Shown here in pieces: positions 1 through 8,355 of a stretch of 26,495 nt of DNA. Source of the stretch: JBFMFH01 sp040752275 (GTDB lineage: Bacteria > Acidobacteriota > Vicinamibacteria > Vicinamibacterales > JAKQTR01); the NCBI GenBank assembly GCA_040752275.1, contig JBFMFH010000027.1, positions 1-26,495 of the forward strand, read 5' to 3'. A program made the translations under genes and the position numbers. Below the pieces are notes generated by a model. That model worked only from the letters and a program-made list of their open reading frames with translations, was not told the origin of the DNA and made no database searches. How positions within the stretch are numbered: position 1 is the first letter of the stretch; every line of letters begins with the position of its first letter.

Positions 1-122
1 CGGGGCATCCCGCCTGGCGGCGTTGCTCCTCCCTCACATACCGGGAGTATGCTCAGTCGTCGCGCCTTGCCAGCCGGGCGCCGCGCTCCGGGACTTCTGC
101 AAGGCATCACGGTTCCAGGGCA

Positions 123-1796
123 CTAGCGAGTCGAAGCAGTCAGCGTCAGGTCCAGCGCGCGGCGCTCGCCTTCCATCAGCACAAGTGGCATGGCCTCGAC
201 ACGCGCGCGCTCGAGGAACTCCGGATCCTGCCACTCGAACCCCTTCACCGAGGGCACGGCGATCGCCAGGTAGCCCTCGGGCGGCAGGCCGTGAACGCTG
301 AATACACCATCCTGGTTCGGCCGGGCCATCGCGACGAACCGCGAGGGAAACATCCAACGTTCGCGGTCGGCGGCAAACACGACGACGGCACACTCTCGCA
401 CCAAGTGGCCGGCATCGGTCTTGACGCTGCCCGTGACCGATGCGCCCCGGCTCGTCAGGACAACCTCGACACCGTCGACATCCGCCGATCGGAAGTCCAC
501 CGGCGTGTCGGTCACGTCAACCCCGTTGATCGCCACACGTGCCAGGCTCCAGGCCGTCGACTGAACATCGACACGAACGATGCGCCAGCCGGATTGGTCT
601 CGGACCTCGAAGTCCCACTTCTCGTCAATTGTAGAGCGCGGAGGACCGCCGCCGATGATCGGGGCTGACTCGAATCCAACTGGCCGGGGAAACACTCGAA
701 CTTCGTCAGGCCGGGGACGCGCGACATCATCACCCTCGAACACGACTCGGCCTCGCATGGTGGTGCCGGGCCTGACGATGACCCGGAGCCCGTCGAGATC
801 CGCGCCGCTCGTCGCGACCGACAGGTAGCCGAACGGGGCCTGCCCCAATCCTCCCCCGGCTCCCGGTGGCGGCGGTCCAAACGCCTGGATTGTGTAGGCC
901 CCGGCGGGGACGTTGCGGAAGCTGAATCCTCCATCCGCGCCGGTTGCCATCCGGGCCACCAGGGGTGACACGCCGGTGTGGTCTCGGACGATGAGGAAGA
1001 CCGTCGCCCGGGCCAGGTGACGCCCGGCCGGATCAACCAAGATGCCCGACACGCTCGCCATGGGCACCGGTACCAGTGGAATGGCGATCCCACTGGCGTC
1101 CCTGCCGGCCGCTACGGCGACGGCCTGGGCCCGTGAGATATCCGTCGTCCCCGGGAAGTACGTGGGTGCGAAACCGCCCGCCTCGTTCGATGCGGTGAAC
1201 GCACCCGACAGCGCGCACAGGTAGTAGCTGTCTGGCGCCAGTCCGAAGATCCGGAAGTGTCCCCTGTCGTCCGTCGGGCGGATCGGCGTGCGCCCGCCCG
1301 CGGGCATGAGCCGCCTGGCCCCGGCGGCGTACTCGATTCTGTAAGCCTGCACGGTGATGTTCGGGGCCCCATCACCGAACTCATCCACCACGCGGCCTTC
1401 GATCGCACCTGGGCGGATGAGCGCGATGTCCGCCCGGTCGAATCGCTCGGCATCACCGAGGTCGATGGGCCGGGCCGGGTCTGGCGACAACACTTGCCCG
1501 AAGTTCGTCGTCAGGTATCGGTCGTGCCGGGCTTCCAGCAGGTACTGGCCGCCGACGAGGCTTCCGAACTCGAATCGGCCCTGCCCGTCGGATGTCGCAT
1601 AACGGGGCCGACGCATGACCTCCCACGACAGGAGTCGCAACGTCACGCCCTTCACCGGCTTCCCCGTATCGGCCGCCGTGACACGGCCGGCAATGCTGGC
1701 CCTTCCTGCCTGCTGCGACTGGGCCGGCGCGACGGGCTGCTGGGCGGCGCCAGAGTGGGCCAGCAAGATCACCGCGACGATGAGGGTTCGATTCAT
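123..1796 (-). CDS. Secreted carboxypeptidase-regulatory-like domain protein (downstream paralogue)
   Basis: The 557-residue product starts with a clear signal peptide (MNRTLIVAVILLAHSGAAQQ). A carboxypeptidase-regulatory-like beta-sandwich follows at about residues 30-95, with the typical GRV...DGQGRF.F..L..G.Y pattern. At least two more beta-sandwich modules follow, each with GRV/G.LVD openings. Proteins of this kind are abundant in Acidobacteriota and are thought to sit in the cell envelope or be secreted; no catalytic motif is visible. The start codon overlaps the stop of the upstream gene by 4 nt (ATGA), so translation is probably coupled. Its domain order matches that upstream gene, including a shared Y(F/Y)PG(T/S) segment followed by a VPMA.V motif and a similar C-terminal beta domain, which indicates tandem duplication. 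The molecular role is unknown. Confidence 0.88.
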   Translation of the reverse strand: MNRTLIVAVILLAHSGAAQQPVAPAQSQQAGRASIAGRVTAADTGKPVKGVTLRLLSWEVMRRPRYATSDGQGRFEFGSLVGGQYLLEARHDRYLTTNFGQVLSPDPARPIDLGDAERFDRADIALIRPGAIEGRVVDEFGDGAPNITVQAYRIEYAAGARRLMPAGGRTPIRPTDDRGHFRIFGLAPDSYYLCALSGAFTASNEAGGFAPTYFPGTTDISRAQAVAVAAGRDASGIAIPLVPVPMASVSGILVDPAGRHLARATVFLIVRDHTGVSPLVARMATGADGGFSFRNVPAGAYTIQAFGPPPPGAGGGLGQAPFGYLSVATSGADLDGLRVIVRPGTTMRGRVVFEGDDVARPRPDEVRVFPRPVGFESAPIIGGGPPRSTIDEKWDFEVRDQSGWRIVRVDVQSTAWSLARVAINGVDVTDTPVDFRSADVDGVEVVLTSRGASVTGSVKTDAGHLVRECAVVVFAADRERWMFPSRFVAMARPNQDGVFSVHGLPPEGYLAIAVPSVKGFEWQDPEFLERARVEAMPLVLMEGERRALDLTLTASTR

Positions 1797-3487
1797 GGCA
1801 CCCGACCCATCTTCACCGTCAGCGCCGCCGAGTCGCCCGCGGCCACGACGACCGGCGTTGCATCACCGCGCCACCCCTGCAACGTGCCGGCGTCGTGCCA
1901 GCTGTCGTCTTCGACGTATTCGCGCACGACGACCAGGTAGGAACCGGGCAGCAGCGCATCGAAGACGAACCGCCCTTCTTCGTCCGGCAGGGCCACGTGC
2001 ACGAAACGCGATGGGGCGGCCCAGAGCCGTTCGTCCGCGGGGAAGATGACTGCACGTGCATCCGGCGCGAGCGCGTGGGCGGCTTCGGCGACAGTGACCA
2101 TCAGTTGCGCCGTGCGTCGAGTAATCGTCATCACGAGTCGCACGGACCGGTCGGTGGCTCTGAAGTCCTCGATACGGTCGGTGATCTCGCGATCCTCGAG
2201 CCACACACTCGCCAGCGACCACCCATGTGGCAGCCGGTCCAGGCGCAGGACGGTCGGGCCGAACAGGCCAGGGAAGGCGAACCGCCCCTCGCTGGTCACA
2301 CGTGCCGATATCTCCGTCGTCGCCTGGCCGCGGTCGGGTGACGGGGGTTCGTAGGTCACGCGATGCGCGACCACCAATGCCCCCGACAGGGACGGAGGCG
2401 GTTCATTCCCAGCCGTCCGGACCAGGCCGTCGACGCGCGCGCCGCGGGCGGTGCGCAGCAGGATCTCACCCAGGTCTCCGCCCGACACACTGAGCCTCGT
2501 GGCCGCAAACTCCGCAGGCGCATCGATCGCCGGCCTCGACGCCGCCATGAGCCAGTAGTCGCCCGGCGGGACCGCCGGGAACACGCACACGTTCAGATTC
2601 GGTGGGGCCACAAACCCGCGCACGACGCCGACGGGACCACCGACTCCCTGGACGCGACAGGAGGCGCTCGCCGGTGTCTGTCCGGCGCTGTCGACGACGC
2701 GCAACGTGACCCTCGCCATGGGCACGTTCACGAGATCGAAGTCCAGTCCGCTGCGTTCCTCCGCCGTTGCCAGTCTGACGTTCTGGGCGTCGGTCACACT
2801 CGCCGAACCCGGGTAGTAGGTCCTCGCAAGACCTCGTGAAGCGGCAGAGCCGGACTGCAGCGCGGGCGGCGCTAGAGGATCGGGAGACGCTTCGATGAAG
2901 TAGTCACCTGCCGGCAGGCTGTGAAGGCGGAGGCGCCCCAGATCGTCCGTGCGGGCTTGCGCGACGGCGACCGGCTGCCGTCCGCTCAACGTGGCGACCA
3001 TGCGGACGGCCGCGACACTCGTGTTCTGCGCCGGGTCCCCGTCCTCGCCGAACACTCGGCCCTCCAGTGCCGCGCCGCGAGGCAGCGCGATGTCGACCCG
3101 CTTCGCTTCGCCTGCGGCCAGTGCGATTGGCGGCGGCCGAGTGAAGGGTCTCGACGCTCCGGCCGGGAGCGACACGTATCCGGGCTTGTCGGCCGTCACG
3201 CGGTACGGGCCGGCGCGCAAGCCGGCAAACTGGTAGCGGCCGTCGGTGTCGGTGTCCGTGTAGCGGCCGGAGTCGGGCACGTCTCCGTCGATTCTGACGC
3301 GCGCGCGCCGGACCGGCACCGGTGGTGTTTCCCCGGCCACAATCACGCGACCGCTGATGGAGGATGTCGGCTCGCGGGCTGCGTTCCCGTCGCGGGTGCT
3401 GACCGCCGGGCTGGTTTGACTCGACGTCAGCGCGGCGCCTGCGCACAGCAGCACGCCCAACCCGCAGACCATCCGGGCGATCGCCAC
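1793..3487 (-). CDS. Secreted carboxypeptidase-regulatory-like domain protein (upstream paralogue)
   Basis: I place the start at the GTG at 3487 because a strong Shine-Dalgarno (GGAGGAG) lies 5 nt before it. An in-frame ATG at 3472 is the alternative. The 564-residue product opens with a short positive stretch and a hydrophobic segment (MVCGLGVLLCAGAALTSSQ), read as a signal peptide. The first module (SGRVIVAGETPPVPVRRARV...DGRYQFAGLRAG) is a classic carboxypeptidase-regulatory-like fold. A second G.V.GEDGDP module and further beta-rich segments follow. The frame stays open upstream to 4312, but that part is Arg/His-rich out-of-frame sequence of the neighbouring gene. The gene precedes its paralogue with a 4-nt overlap, so the two are probably one transcript. 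Function is not known beyond an envelope or secreted role. Confidence 0.86.
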   Translation of the reverse strand: MAIARMVCGLGVLLCAGAALTSSQTSPAVSTRDGNAAREPTSSISGRVIVAGETPPVPVRRARVRIDGDVPDSGRYTDTDTDGRYQFAGLRAGPYRVTADKPGYVSLPAGASRPFTRPPPIALAAGEAKRVDIALPRGAALEGRVFGEDGDPAQNTSVAAVRMVATLSGRQPVAVAQARTDDLGRLRLHSLPAGDYFIEASPDPLAPPALQSGSAASRGLARTYYPGSASVTDAQNVRLATAEERSGLDFDLVNVPMARVTLRVVDSAGQTPASASCRVQGVGGPVGVVRGFVAPPNLNVCVFPAVPPGDYWLMAASRPAIDAPAEFAATRLSVSGGDLGEILLRTARGARVDGLVRTAGNEPPPSLSGALVVAHRVTYEPPSPDRGQATTEISARVTSEGRFAFPGLFGPTVLRLDRLPHGWSLASVWLEDREITDRIEDFRATDRSVRLVMTITRRTAQLMVTVAEAAHALAPDARAVIFPADERLWAAPSRFVHVALPDEEGRFVFDALLPGSYLVVVREYVEDDSWHDAGTLQGWRGDATPVVVAAGDSAALTVKMGRVP

Positions 3488-3552
3488 GGGGACTCCTCCT
3501 CTGGAGGCAGCGGCGATCTTACTCCAAACAATCGCGACCGCGGTCGATCGTC

Positions 3553-4359
3553 CTACCGACCCGTGAAGTGCACGACGAGTTCGGGCTCGGTGAACATCTT
3601 CACGCCTGGCAGCTCGCCGGCGATCGTGCGGGCGCCGGCGATCGTGCGCAGGCTCCGGATCCGCTCCAGTGCGGCGGGATCGGCCAACAGCCGCTCGAAA
3701 TCGATCTCCGCAAGCGTCATCCGCGACCCATTCACGAGCGCGGCGGGCGCATTCGTCCGGATGATGCGACCCTCGAACGCCAGCACGACCGACATGCGCG
3801 CGCCCTTGAACATCTGCCGCGCCATCATCAGCGCTTCGGGCGGCACGTTCTCCGGGATCACCGACCTCCGCTCGCCGGAGGCTTCCGGCGTGGGCGGAGG
3901 CATCGTGAGCACGAGAAGGCTGCCCGAAGGGCCGCGATCGAACCTCACGCCGAGCGCGTCTCCGCCAGAGGGCCCGCCAGCCATGCCCGCGATCGGGGTG
4001 CTTGGCACCTGGCTCAACGACAGTTTCGTCACGTCCTCGAACGAGCAGTGGGCCCTGTACCCTTCCCCGTCGGCCGTTCGAATCGGCTCGACCGATTCGA
4101 GCCGGACGCCGGTGCCGAGCTGTTCCGCCCGCCTGCGAATCTCGACTTCGGAGAACATCTCGTCCGGCTTGGCGGGACTTCCTCCGGCCATGGCCGCCAG
4201 GCCGGCCATCTGCTGCATGGCCTGGGCGGTCATCATGGTGGTTTCGTCGATGGTCCCGGTGCCGTCGGGCCTGACGTTGACGATGAGGCCGACGTTGAAG
4301 CAGGCCGAACACGTGACGACACCGATGACCAGCGCGGGGACTCTGGCGGCGCGCAGCAT
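3553..4359 (-). CDS. Predicted lipoprotein, LppM-like
   Basis: The start at 4359 is chosen from a good Shine-Dalgarno (TGGAGG, 5 nt before ATG) and because a secretion signal begins there (MLRAARVPALVIGVVTCSAC). Cys20 follows Ser-Ala and would be the lipidated residue; the -3 position is Cys17, so the lipobox is not canonical. The mature part begins with a basic beta pattern (VGLIVNVRPDGTGTIDET), as in small lipoproteins of the LppM or DUF3153 type. A Met/Ala/Gly-rich helix and a mixed C-terminal region ending in HFTGR follow. It is 268 residues long. The gene lies 65 nt upstream of the paralogous pair and may be co-transcribed with it. Family assignment is tentative; function is unknown. Confidence 0.75.
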   Translation of the reverse strand: MLRAARVPALVIGVVTCSACFNVGLIVNVRPDGTGTIDETTMMTAQAMQQMAGLAAMAGGSPAKPDEMFSEVEIRRRAEQLGTGVRLESVEPIRTADGEGYRAHCSFEDVTKLSLSQVPSTPIAGMAGGPSGGDALGVRFDRGPSGSLLVLTMPPPTPEASGERRSVIPENVPPEALMMARQMFKGARMSVVLAFEGRIIRTNAPAALVNGSRMTLAEIDFERLLADPAALERIRSLRTIAGARTIAGELPGVKMFTEPELVVHFTGR

Positions 4360-4417
4360 GGATACCTCCAGGCGGACGTGAGCTCCTGTCGAGTCTACCC
4401 GAATCCGGCCCACCGTC

Positions 4418-4463
4418 ATTCCCGAAAAGCGTGCCCCGTTCCCAGGAGACCGGGGCCGGGAAT
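4418..4463 (-). terminator. Nested inverted repeat after the amidohydrolase gene
   Basis: Outer arms ATTCCCG (4418-4424) and CGGGAAT (4457-4463) enclose inner arms GCCCCG (4433-4438) and CGGGGC (4451-4456). An 8-nt bulge lies on one side. The structure begins 27 nt beyond the stop codon of the amidohydrolase gene, between two genes of the same strand. There is no T-run, so it could be a weak terminator, an mRNA-stabilising hairpin or a small repeat unit. Confidence 0.4.
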
Positions 4464-4489
4464 CGCGATCCAGCGCCGGCGCGCTCGGA

Positions 4490-5467
4490 CTACCCCAGCA
4501 GCCGCATCGCGTTTCCGCCGAGGATGGCGGCCTTGTCCTCGGCCGGCATTTGCAGCCGATCGATACTCGCGAGCATCGAGTGGAGGCTGCCGATCTGGTG
4601 CGGGTAGTCGCTGCCGGCGAGGATGTGGTCGACGCCGGCAAAGTCGATGGCGAGCTGCAGTGCGCGCGGATCGAAGTTCACGGTGTCGAAGTAGAACTCG
4701 CGCAGGTACTCGCTCGGCAGACGGTCGATGTGCTCGCGACACTCACGGAACGCCCGAAAGCCTCGGTCGAGCCGCTCGGCCAGATAGGGGATCGCGCCGC
4801 CGAGATGACAGAGCACCCAGCGGATCCGCGGGAACCGCTTCGGGATGCCGGCAAACACGAGGTGGGCTGCCGCCAGCGTCGTGTCCATCAGGAAGCCGAC
4901 CAGTGGCATCAGCCAGAACTGCGTCATGGCCTCCACGCCCAGCGGATGTGTCGGGTGGATGTAGAGCACGGCGCCCAGCTCGTCGGCCACTTCGTACAGC
5001 GGCAGGAAGCGCGTGTCGGCCAGCGCGACGCCGTTGACATTGCTGAAGAGCATCGCACCGGGCAGGCGCAGCTTCTTCACGGCCCGCGCGAGTTCGGCCG
5101 CCGCCGCGGGCGGGTCGTTGAGCGGCAGCGTCGCGAGCGCACCGAAACGGTCCCCGCGCGTCTCCACCACATCGGCGAAGGCATCATTCACGAGCCGTGC
5201 GAGATCCGCCGCGCGCGCGGGCTCCTCCACGTGCGTGCCCGGCGTGGTCAGCGTGACGATCTGCCGATCCACCCCGGCCCGATCGAGCACCTCCGCCCGG
5301 TACGCGATGTCGCGGTGGCCGGGAACGACGATGTTGTAGTCGCCAGGGTAGTGCAGCAGCGGATTGCCTTCGTGGTCGACCGTCACCCGGACGTTCGACG
5401 GGCCCGACTGCAGCGCGCCGAGATACGCTGGCGGATAGTAGTGATTGTGAAAGTCGACGACCGCCAT
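4490..5467 (-). CDS. Amidohydrolase 2 (ACMSD-like) metal-dependent hydrolase
   Basis: The 325-residue protein begins MAVVDFHNHYYPP, giving the metal-binding HxH (His7, His9) of the amidohydrolase-2 family (2-amino-3-carboxymuconate semialdehyde decarboxylase and relatives). Other ligands and active-site residues fall where expected: His171 in YIHPTHP, His221 in VLCHLGG, and Asp287 in AGSDYPH. Length and layout fit a complete TIM-barrel enzyme that decarboxylates or hydrolyses a carboxylated ring or chain compound. The start has a GGAGG Shine-Dalgarno and shares one base with the stop of the permease gene (TGATG), so the two are translationally coupled. This suggests that the enzyme acts on a compound imported by the permease or on a breakdown product of it. 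No signal peptide is present, so it is cytoplasmic. The substrate is unknown. Confidence 0.9.
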   Translation of the reverse strand: MAVVDFHNHYYPPAYLGALQSGPSNVRVTVDHEGNPLLHYPGDYNIVVPGHRDIAYRAEVLDRAGVDRQIVTLTTPGTHVEEPARAADLARLVNDAFADVVETRGDRFGALATLPLNDPPAAAAELARAVKKLRLPGAMLFSNVNGVALADTRFLPLYEVADELGAVLYIHPTHPLGVEAMTQFWLMPLVGFLMDTTLAAAHLVFAGIPKRFPRIRWVLCHLGGAIPYLAERLDRGFRAFRECREHIDRLPSEYLREFYFDTVNFDPRALQLAIDFAGVDHILAGSDYPHQIGSLHSMLASIDRLQMPAEDKAAILGGNAMRLLG

Positions 5468-6942
5468 CAGAGTCCTCCAGAGGACGTGCTCGGCCGGCGT
5501 CGCGCGCCGGCCCAGTACACAGGCAGCCCGGCCAGCACGATGCCCAGCCCCGTCAGGGCCTCGGCCGGGTCGGACGCGAGTTCGTTGAGCACCACGCCCG
5601 CCGAGACAAGGGCGAACAGGACCGGCACCATAGGATAGCCCGGCACGAGGTAGCGGGGAGCATATCCGAGGGCCGGGATTCGGGATTCCCGACTTCGCCG
5701 AGCCTGCTGCCGCAGGGCTTCGTCGAGGCAAGCGGGATTCGGGGTTCGGGAAGGTCGCTCGCTGGTCGCTCGCACTTCTTGCATCGACATCCGGGTCGTG
5801 CGGCGGCGCGCGGCAATGAGACCGACGGCGAGCAGGGAGAAGAAGATCCATTCCGTGTACACCACGCGGGTGAACAGCGCGCGGTACGTCCCGGTCAGCA
5901 CGAGGACCGACGACCATCCGGCCTGGAGGAGGATGGCGCGGTGCGGCGTGCGGAAGCGCGCGTGGACCGCGCCGAGCCAGGCGAACCAGCGGTGGTCGGC
6001 GCCCATCGAGTAGTACACGCGCGGCCCCGACAACACGATCCCCGCCAGGGCGCCGAAGGTCGAGAAGATCACCAGGCCCGACATGAACGCCCCGCCGCCG
6101 GTGCCGAGTATGGCGTCAGCCGCGTCCGCCGCCACACGAGTGGATGCCGCGACGCCGTCCAGGGGCAGCACGTAGAGGTAGGCGGCGTTGAGGGCCAGGT
6201 AGCACACGGTGACGATGGCGGTGCCGATACCGAGTGCGCGGGGAATCGTCCGCGACGGCTCGATGGTCTCGCCCGCGGAGTAGGTCACCATGTGCCAGCC
6301 GCCGAAGGCGAACAGCGCCGCGACCACGGCCGAGGCCAGTCCGCTCATCGTCACACCGGCGGGGTTGGTGCTCGGCACGAAGTGAGCCGGTAGCCACGAC
6401 CCGGCCACGAAGGCGACGCCGACCATCAGCACGACGGCGGAGACCTTGCCGGCCGTGAAGGCCGTCTGCAGGCGGCTGCCGTAGCGCACGCCGATGTAGT
6501 TCACGGCGGAAAGGGACACGATGGCCGACAAGGCCACGAGCCGGGTCGCCGCCGGCGACAGCGGGACGAAGTACCCGGCGAATCGGGCGACGATCATCGC
6601 TAGCGCGGCGATGATCCCCGAGTGCATGCTCCAGAACATCGCCCATGCCCAGAGGAAGCCGAGCGAGGGGGACAGTGTCTCCGAGAGGTACACGTAGACG
6701 CCGCCGGTTCTCGGGAACGCCGAGGAGAGTTCCGCGCAGATGAGCGCGCCACCCAGTGTCAGCAGGCCCGCAATCGACCACGCCGCGAACAGGCCCCAGA
6801 TCGACGGGACGGCTCCCGTCATCTCGGACGGCTGCACGAAGATCGATGCGCCGATGATGATGCCCACCACCATCGCGGTGGCATCCACGAGGCGGATCGA
6901 CTGCGTCAGGTCGCGTCCGCTGGCGGGGGTCGGGGCCGGCAT
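5467..6942 (-). CDS. APC-family amino-acid permease with an extended cytoplasmic linker
   Basis: About 491 residues from the ATG at 6942. The first helix carries the amino acid-polyamine-organocation family signature (AMVVGIIIGASIFVQPSEM), with many hydrophobic helices after it (about 12 predicted) and the conserved PRYLVPGYPMVP motif before the last helices. It should import an amino acid or related amine by proton or cation symport. No strong Shine-Dalgarno precedes 6942; in-frame starts at 6996 (ATG) and 7008 (GTG) add a Gly/Pro-rich N-terminus and cannot be excluded. About 40 Arg/Ser/Pro-rich residues lie between RRRTTR and PRYLVPGYP, where relatives usually have only a few. The DNA there looks like an inserted palindromic repeat (see 5675-5750). 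The stop codon overlaps the amidohydrolase start. Confidence 0.9.
   Translation of the reverse strand: MPAPTPASGRDLTQSIRLVDATAMVVGIIIGASIFVQPSEMTGAVPSIWGLFAAWSIAGLLTLGGALICAELSSAFPRTGGVYVYLSETLSPSLGFLWAWAMFWSMHSGIIAALAMIVARFAGYFVPLSPAATRLVALSAIVSLSAVNYIGVRYGSRLQTAFTAGKVSAVVLMVGVAFVAGSWLPAHFVPSTNPAGVTMSGLASAVVAALFAFGGWHMVTYSAGETIEPSRTIPRALGIGTAIVTVCYLALNAAYLYVLPLDGVAASTRVAADAADAILGTGGGAFMSGLVIFSTFGALAGIVLSGPRVYYSMGADHRWFAWLGAVHARFRTPHRAILLQAGWSSVLVLTGTYRALFTRVVYTEWIFFSLLAVGLIAARRRTTRMSMQEVRATSERPSRTPNPACLDEALRQQARRSRESRIPALGYAPRYLVPGYPMVPVLFALVSAGVVLNELASDPAEALTGLGIVLAGLPVYWAGARRRPSTSSGGL
5675..5750. repeat. REP-like repeat inserted in frame within the permease gene
   Basis: Two copies of a GGGATTCGGG(A/G)TTC motif (from 5675 and from 5734) flank an imperfect hairpin, AGCCTGC...GCAGGGCT, around 5700-5720. 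The segment corresponds to the extra cytoplasmic linker of the permease, which suggests that a small palindromic element landed in frame and was tolerated. It is a repeat by internal structure only; other genomic copies cannot be checked here. Confidence 0.5.
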
Positions 6943-7025
6943 GAAGGGACACGCTACCAGAGGACCCGCTCCGGCGCCAGATCCGAGGCCAGGCATGGGA
7001 CCGGGCACTTCACAGTCGATTCGCC

Positions 7026-7054
7026 TTGCTCCTCGGAACCCGCTGCCGTAAGAT
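7026..7054 (+). promoter_or_regulatory. Sigma70-like promoter upstream of the GAF gene
   Basis: TTGCTC (7026-7031) and TAAGAT (7049-7054) are separated by exactly 17 bp in the divergent intergenic region. It would give a leader of about 145 nt before the start at 7205. The match is moderate (3/6 and 4/6 to consensus). Confidence 0.4.
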
Positions 7055-7204
7055 GGCCGGGCTCATACCGGTACTCCCCTCCTGGCCTCATCTACGGTCC
7101 CCATCCGCCGCCGGGCGCGCCAGAACCGGCGGACGCTGCGGACTGATCGATGCCGTCGGCCGCTCGGGACCAGGCCGTGGTTCCGGATGGTCAAGGAGGT
7201 GGTC

Positions 7205-8248
7205 ATGCGGTGCTCCGAGTGTCTCCACATCTTCCAGGCGATCGGCCAGGCGATGAACTCGCCTCTCGGGACGGAGCGGATCCTCGAACGCGTCGCGGCC
7301 TCGATGGCTCACGAACTGCACTTCACCGGTTGCATGTTCCTGCTCACGGGGCGCGACGATGGCCTGCTCGAGCCGGTTGCCTCGAGCGGCCTCGACCTGC
7401 CCTCCCGCACCTACCTGGCGCGGCTGGCAGGCAGCGTGATGGCCGACCCGGTGAAGCGAATCACGCCGATCTCGGTCACCGACTGCCATCTGGATCCGCA
7501 GTTGGCGGGCATCGAGGCCTTGCGCGACCACGACGTCCGCTCGATGTTGCTGCTCCCTCTCAAGAGCCGCGGGCAGGTGATCGGCTGCCTGGTGGCCACT
7601 GCCACGGAACCGCGGTCCTTCACCCGGCAGGACATGGAGATCCTCGAGGCGGCCAGCGACCTATGTGCCAGCCTCGCCCTGCACTGCATGTTCCTCCGCA
7701 TCCTCGATGACGTGGCAAGGGCCATCCACTCGAGCCTCGACCTCGAAGACGTGCTCCGCCAGATCGCCCGGGCCGTCACCGAGAACCTCAGGGCCCGGGG
7801 CTGCACCATCAGGCTGATCGACCCCGACCGGAAGCAGATGCGGCTGGCCGCGGCCTTCGGCCTGAGCGATGCGTATCTCGCCAAGGGTCCGGTCGAGCCT
7901 GACCGCAGCCTTCGCGAGGTGCTCGATGGCCGGACGGTCGCCGTCTATGACGTCACTTCGGACCCACGGGTGCAGTATCCGATCGAAGCCCGGGCCGAGG
8001 GCATCGCGTCGATGCTTGCTGTGCCGCTGCGGACCCAGGGGCGGGTCATCGGGGCCCTCCGCGTCTACACACGCGAGCCGTACGAGTTCTCGGAGGATGA
8101 GATCAACCTGATGGGCACTATCGCCGAGCAGTGTTCCTTGATCATCCACAACGCGCAGCTCTACACGCGCGTCAAGAACCAGTACGACACGCTCGTCGGG
8201 GACGTCCAGACGTGGTTCGACCAGTATCCCGGGGCGCCCCGGGCCTGA
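7205..8248 (+). CDS. Tandem GAF-domain protein
   Basis: The start at 7205 follows a near-perfect Shine-Dalgarno (AAGGAGGT) by 4 nt. An in-frame ATG at 7187 lies before that site and is less likely. The 347-residue product has two GAF domains, at about residues 15-155 and 175-325. Each ends in the usual ...MLLLPLKSRGQVIG / MLAVPLRTQGRVIGALRVY strand-turn-strand and a closing helix. A CxxC pair (MRCSEC) sits at the N-terminus. There is no kinase, cyclase, HTH or HD output domain, so it probably binds a small ligand or senses redox state and passes the signal to a partner protein. It is a single-gene unit between two minus-strand blocks. The ligand is unknown. Confidence 0.88.
   Translation: MRCSECLHIFQAIGQAMNSPLGTERILERVAASMAHELHFTGCMFLLTGRDDGLLEPVASSGLDLPSRTYLARLAGSVMADPVKRITPISVTDCHLDPQLAGIEALRDHDVRSMLLLPLKSRGQVIGCLVATATEPRSFTRQDMEILEAASDLCASLALHCMFLRILDDVARAIHSSLDLEDVLRQIARAVTENLRARGCTIRLIDPDRKQMRLAAAFGLSDAYLAKGPVEPDRSLREVLDGRTVAVYDVTSDPRVQYPIEARAEGIASMLAVPLRTQGRVIGALRVYTREPYEFSEDEINLMGTIAEQCSLIIHNAQLYTRVKNQYDTLVGDVQTWFDQYPGAPRA
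8228..8243. repeat. Perfect 16-nt palindrome at the end of the GAF gene
   Basis: CCCGGGGCGCCCCGGG is a perfect palindrome overlapping the last codons of the GAF gene, directly before its stop. It could help to end transcription between this gene and the convergent peptidase gene, though no T-run follows. Palindromes of this kind can also arise by chance in GC-rich coding DNA. Confidence 0.3.
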
Positions 8249-8355
8249 CACCTGCGCGCCCGAGGCACGTCGACGCGGTGCCGCCCGCTACCTGACCCGC
8301 GCGCCCGCGAGCTGGGCGAGAGCCGCCAGCGTCGTCTGGGCTGCGTCCAGTCCCC

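Noticed and set aside
3488..4312. Minus-strand frame extending the 1793-3487 gene upstream to 4312
   Set aside because: The extension is Arg/His-rich, overlaps the lipoprotein gene in another frame, and lacks a ribosome site, whereas 3487 has a strong one.
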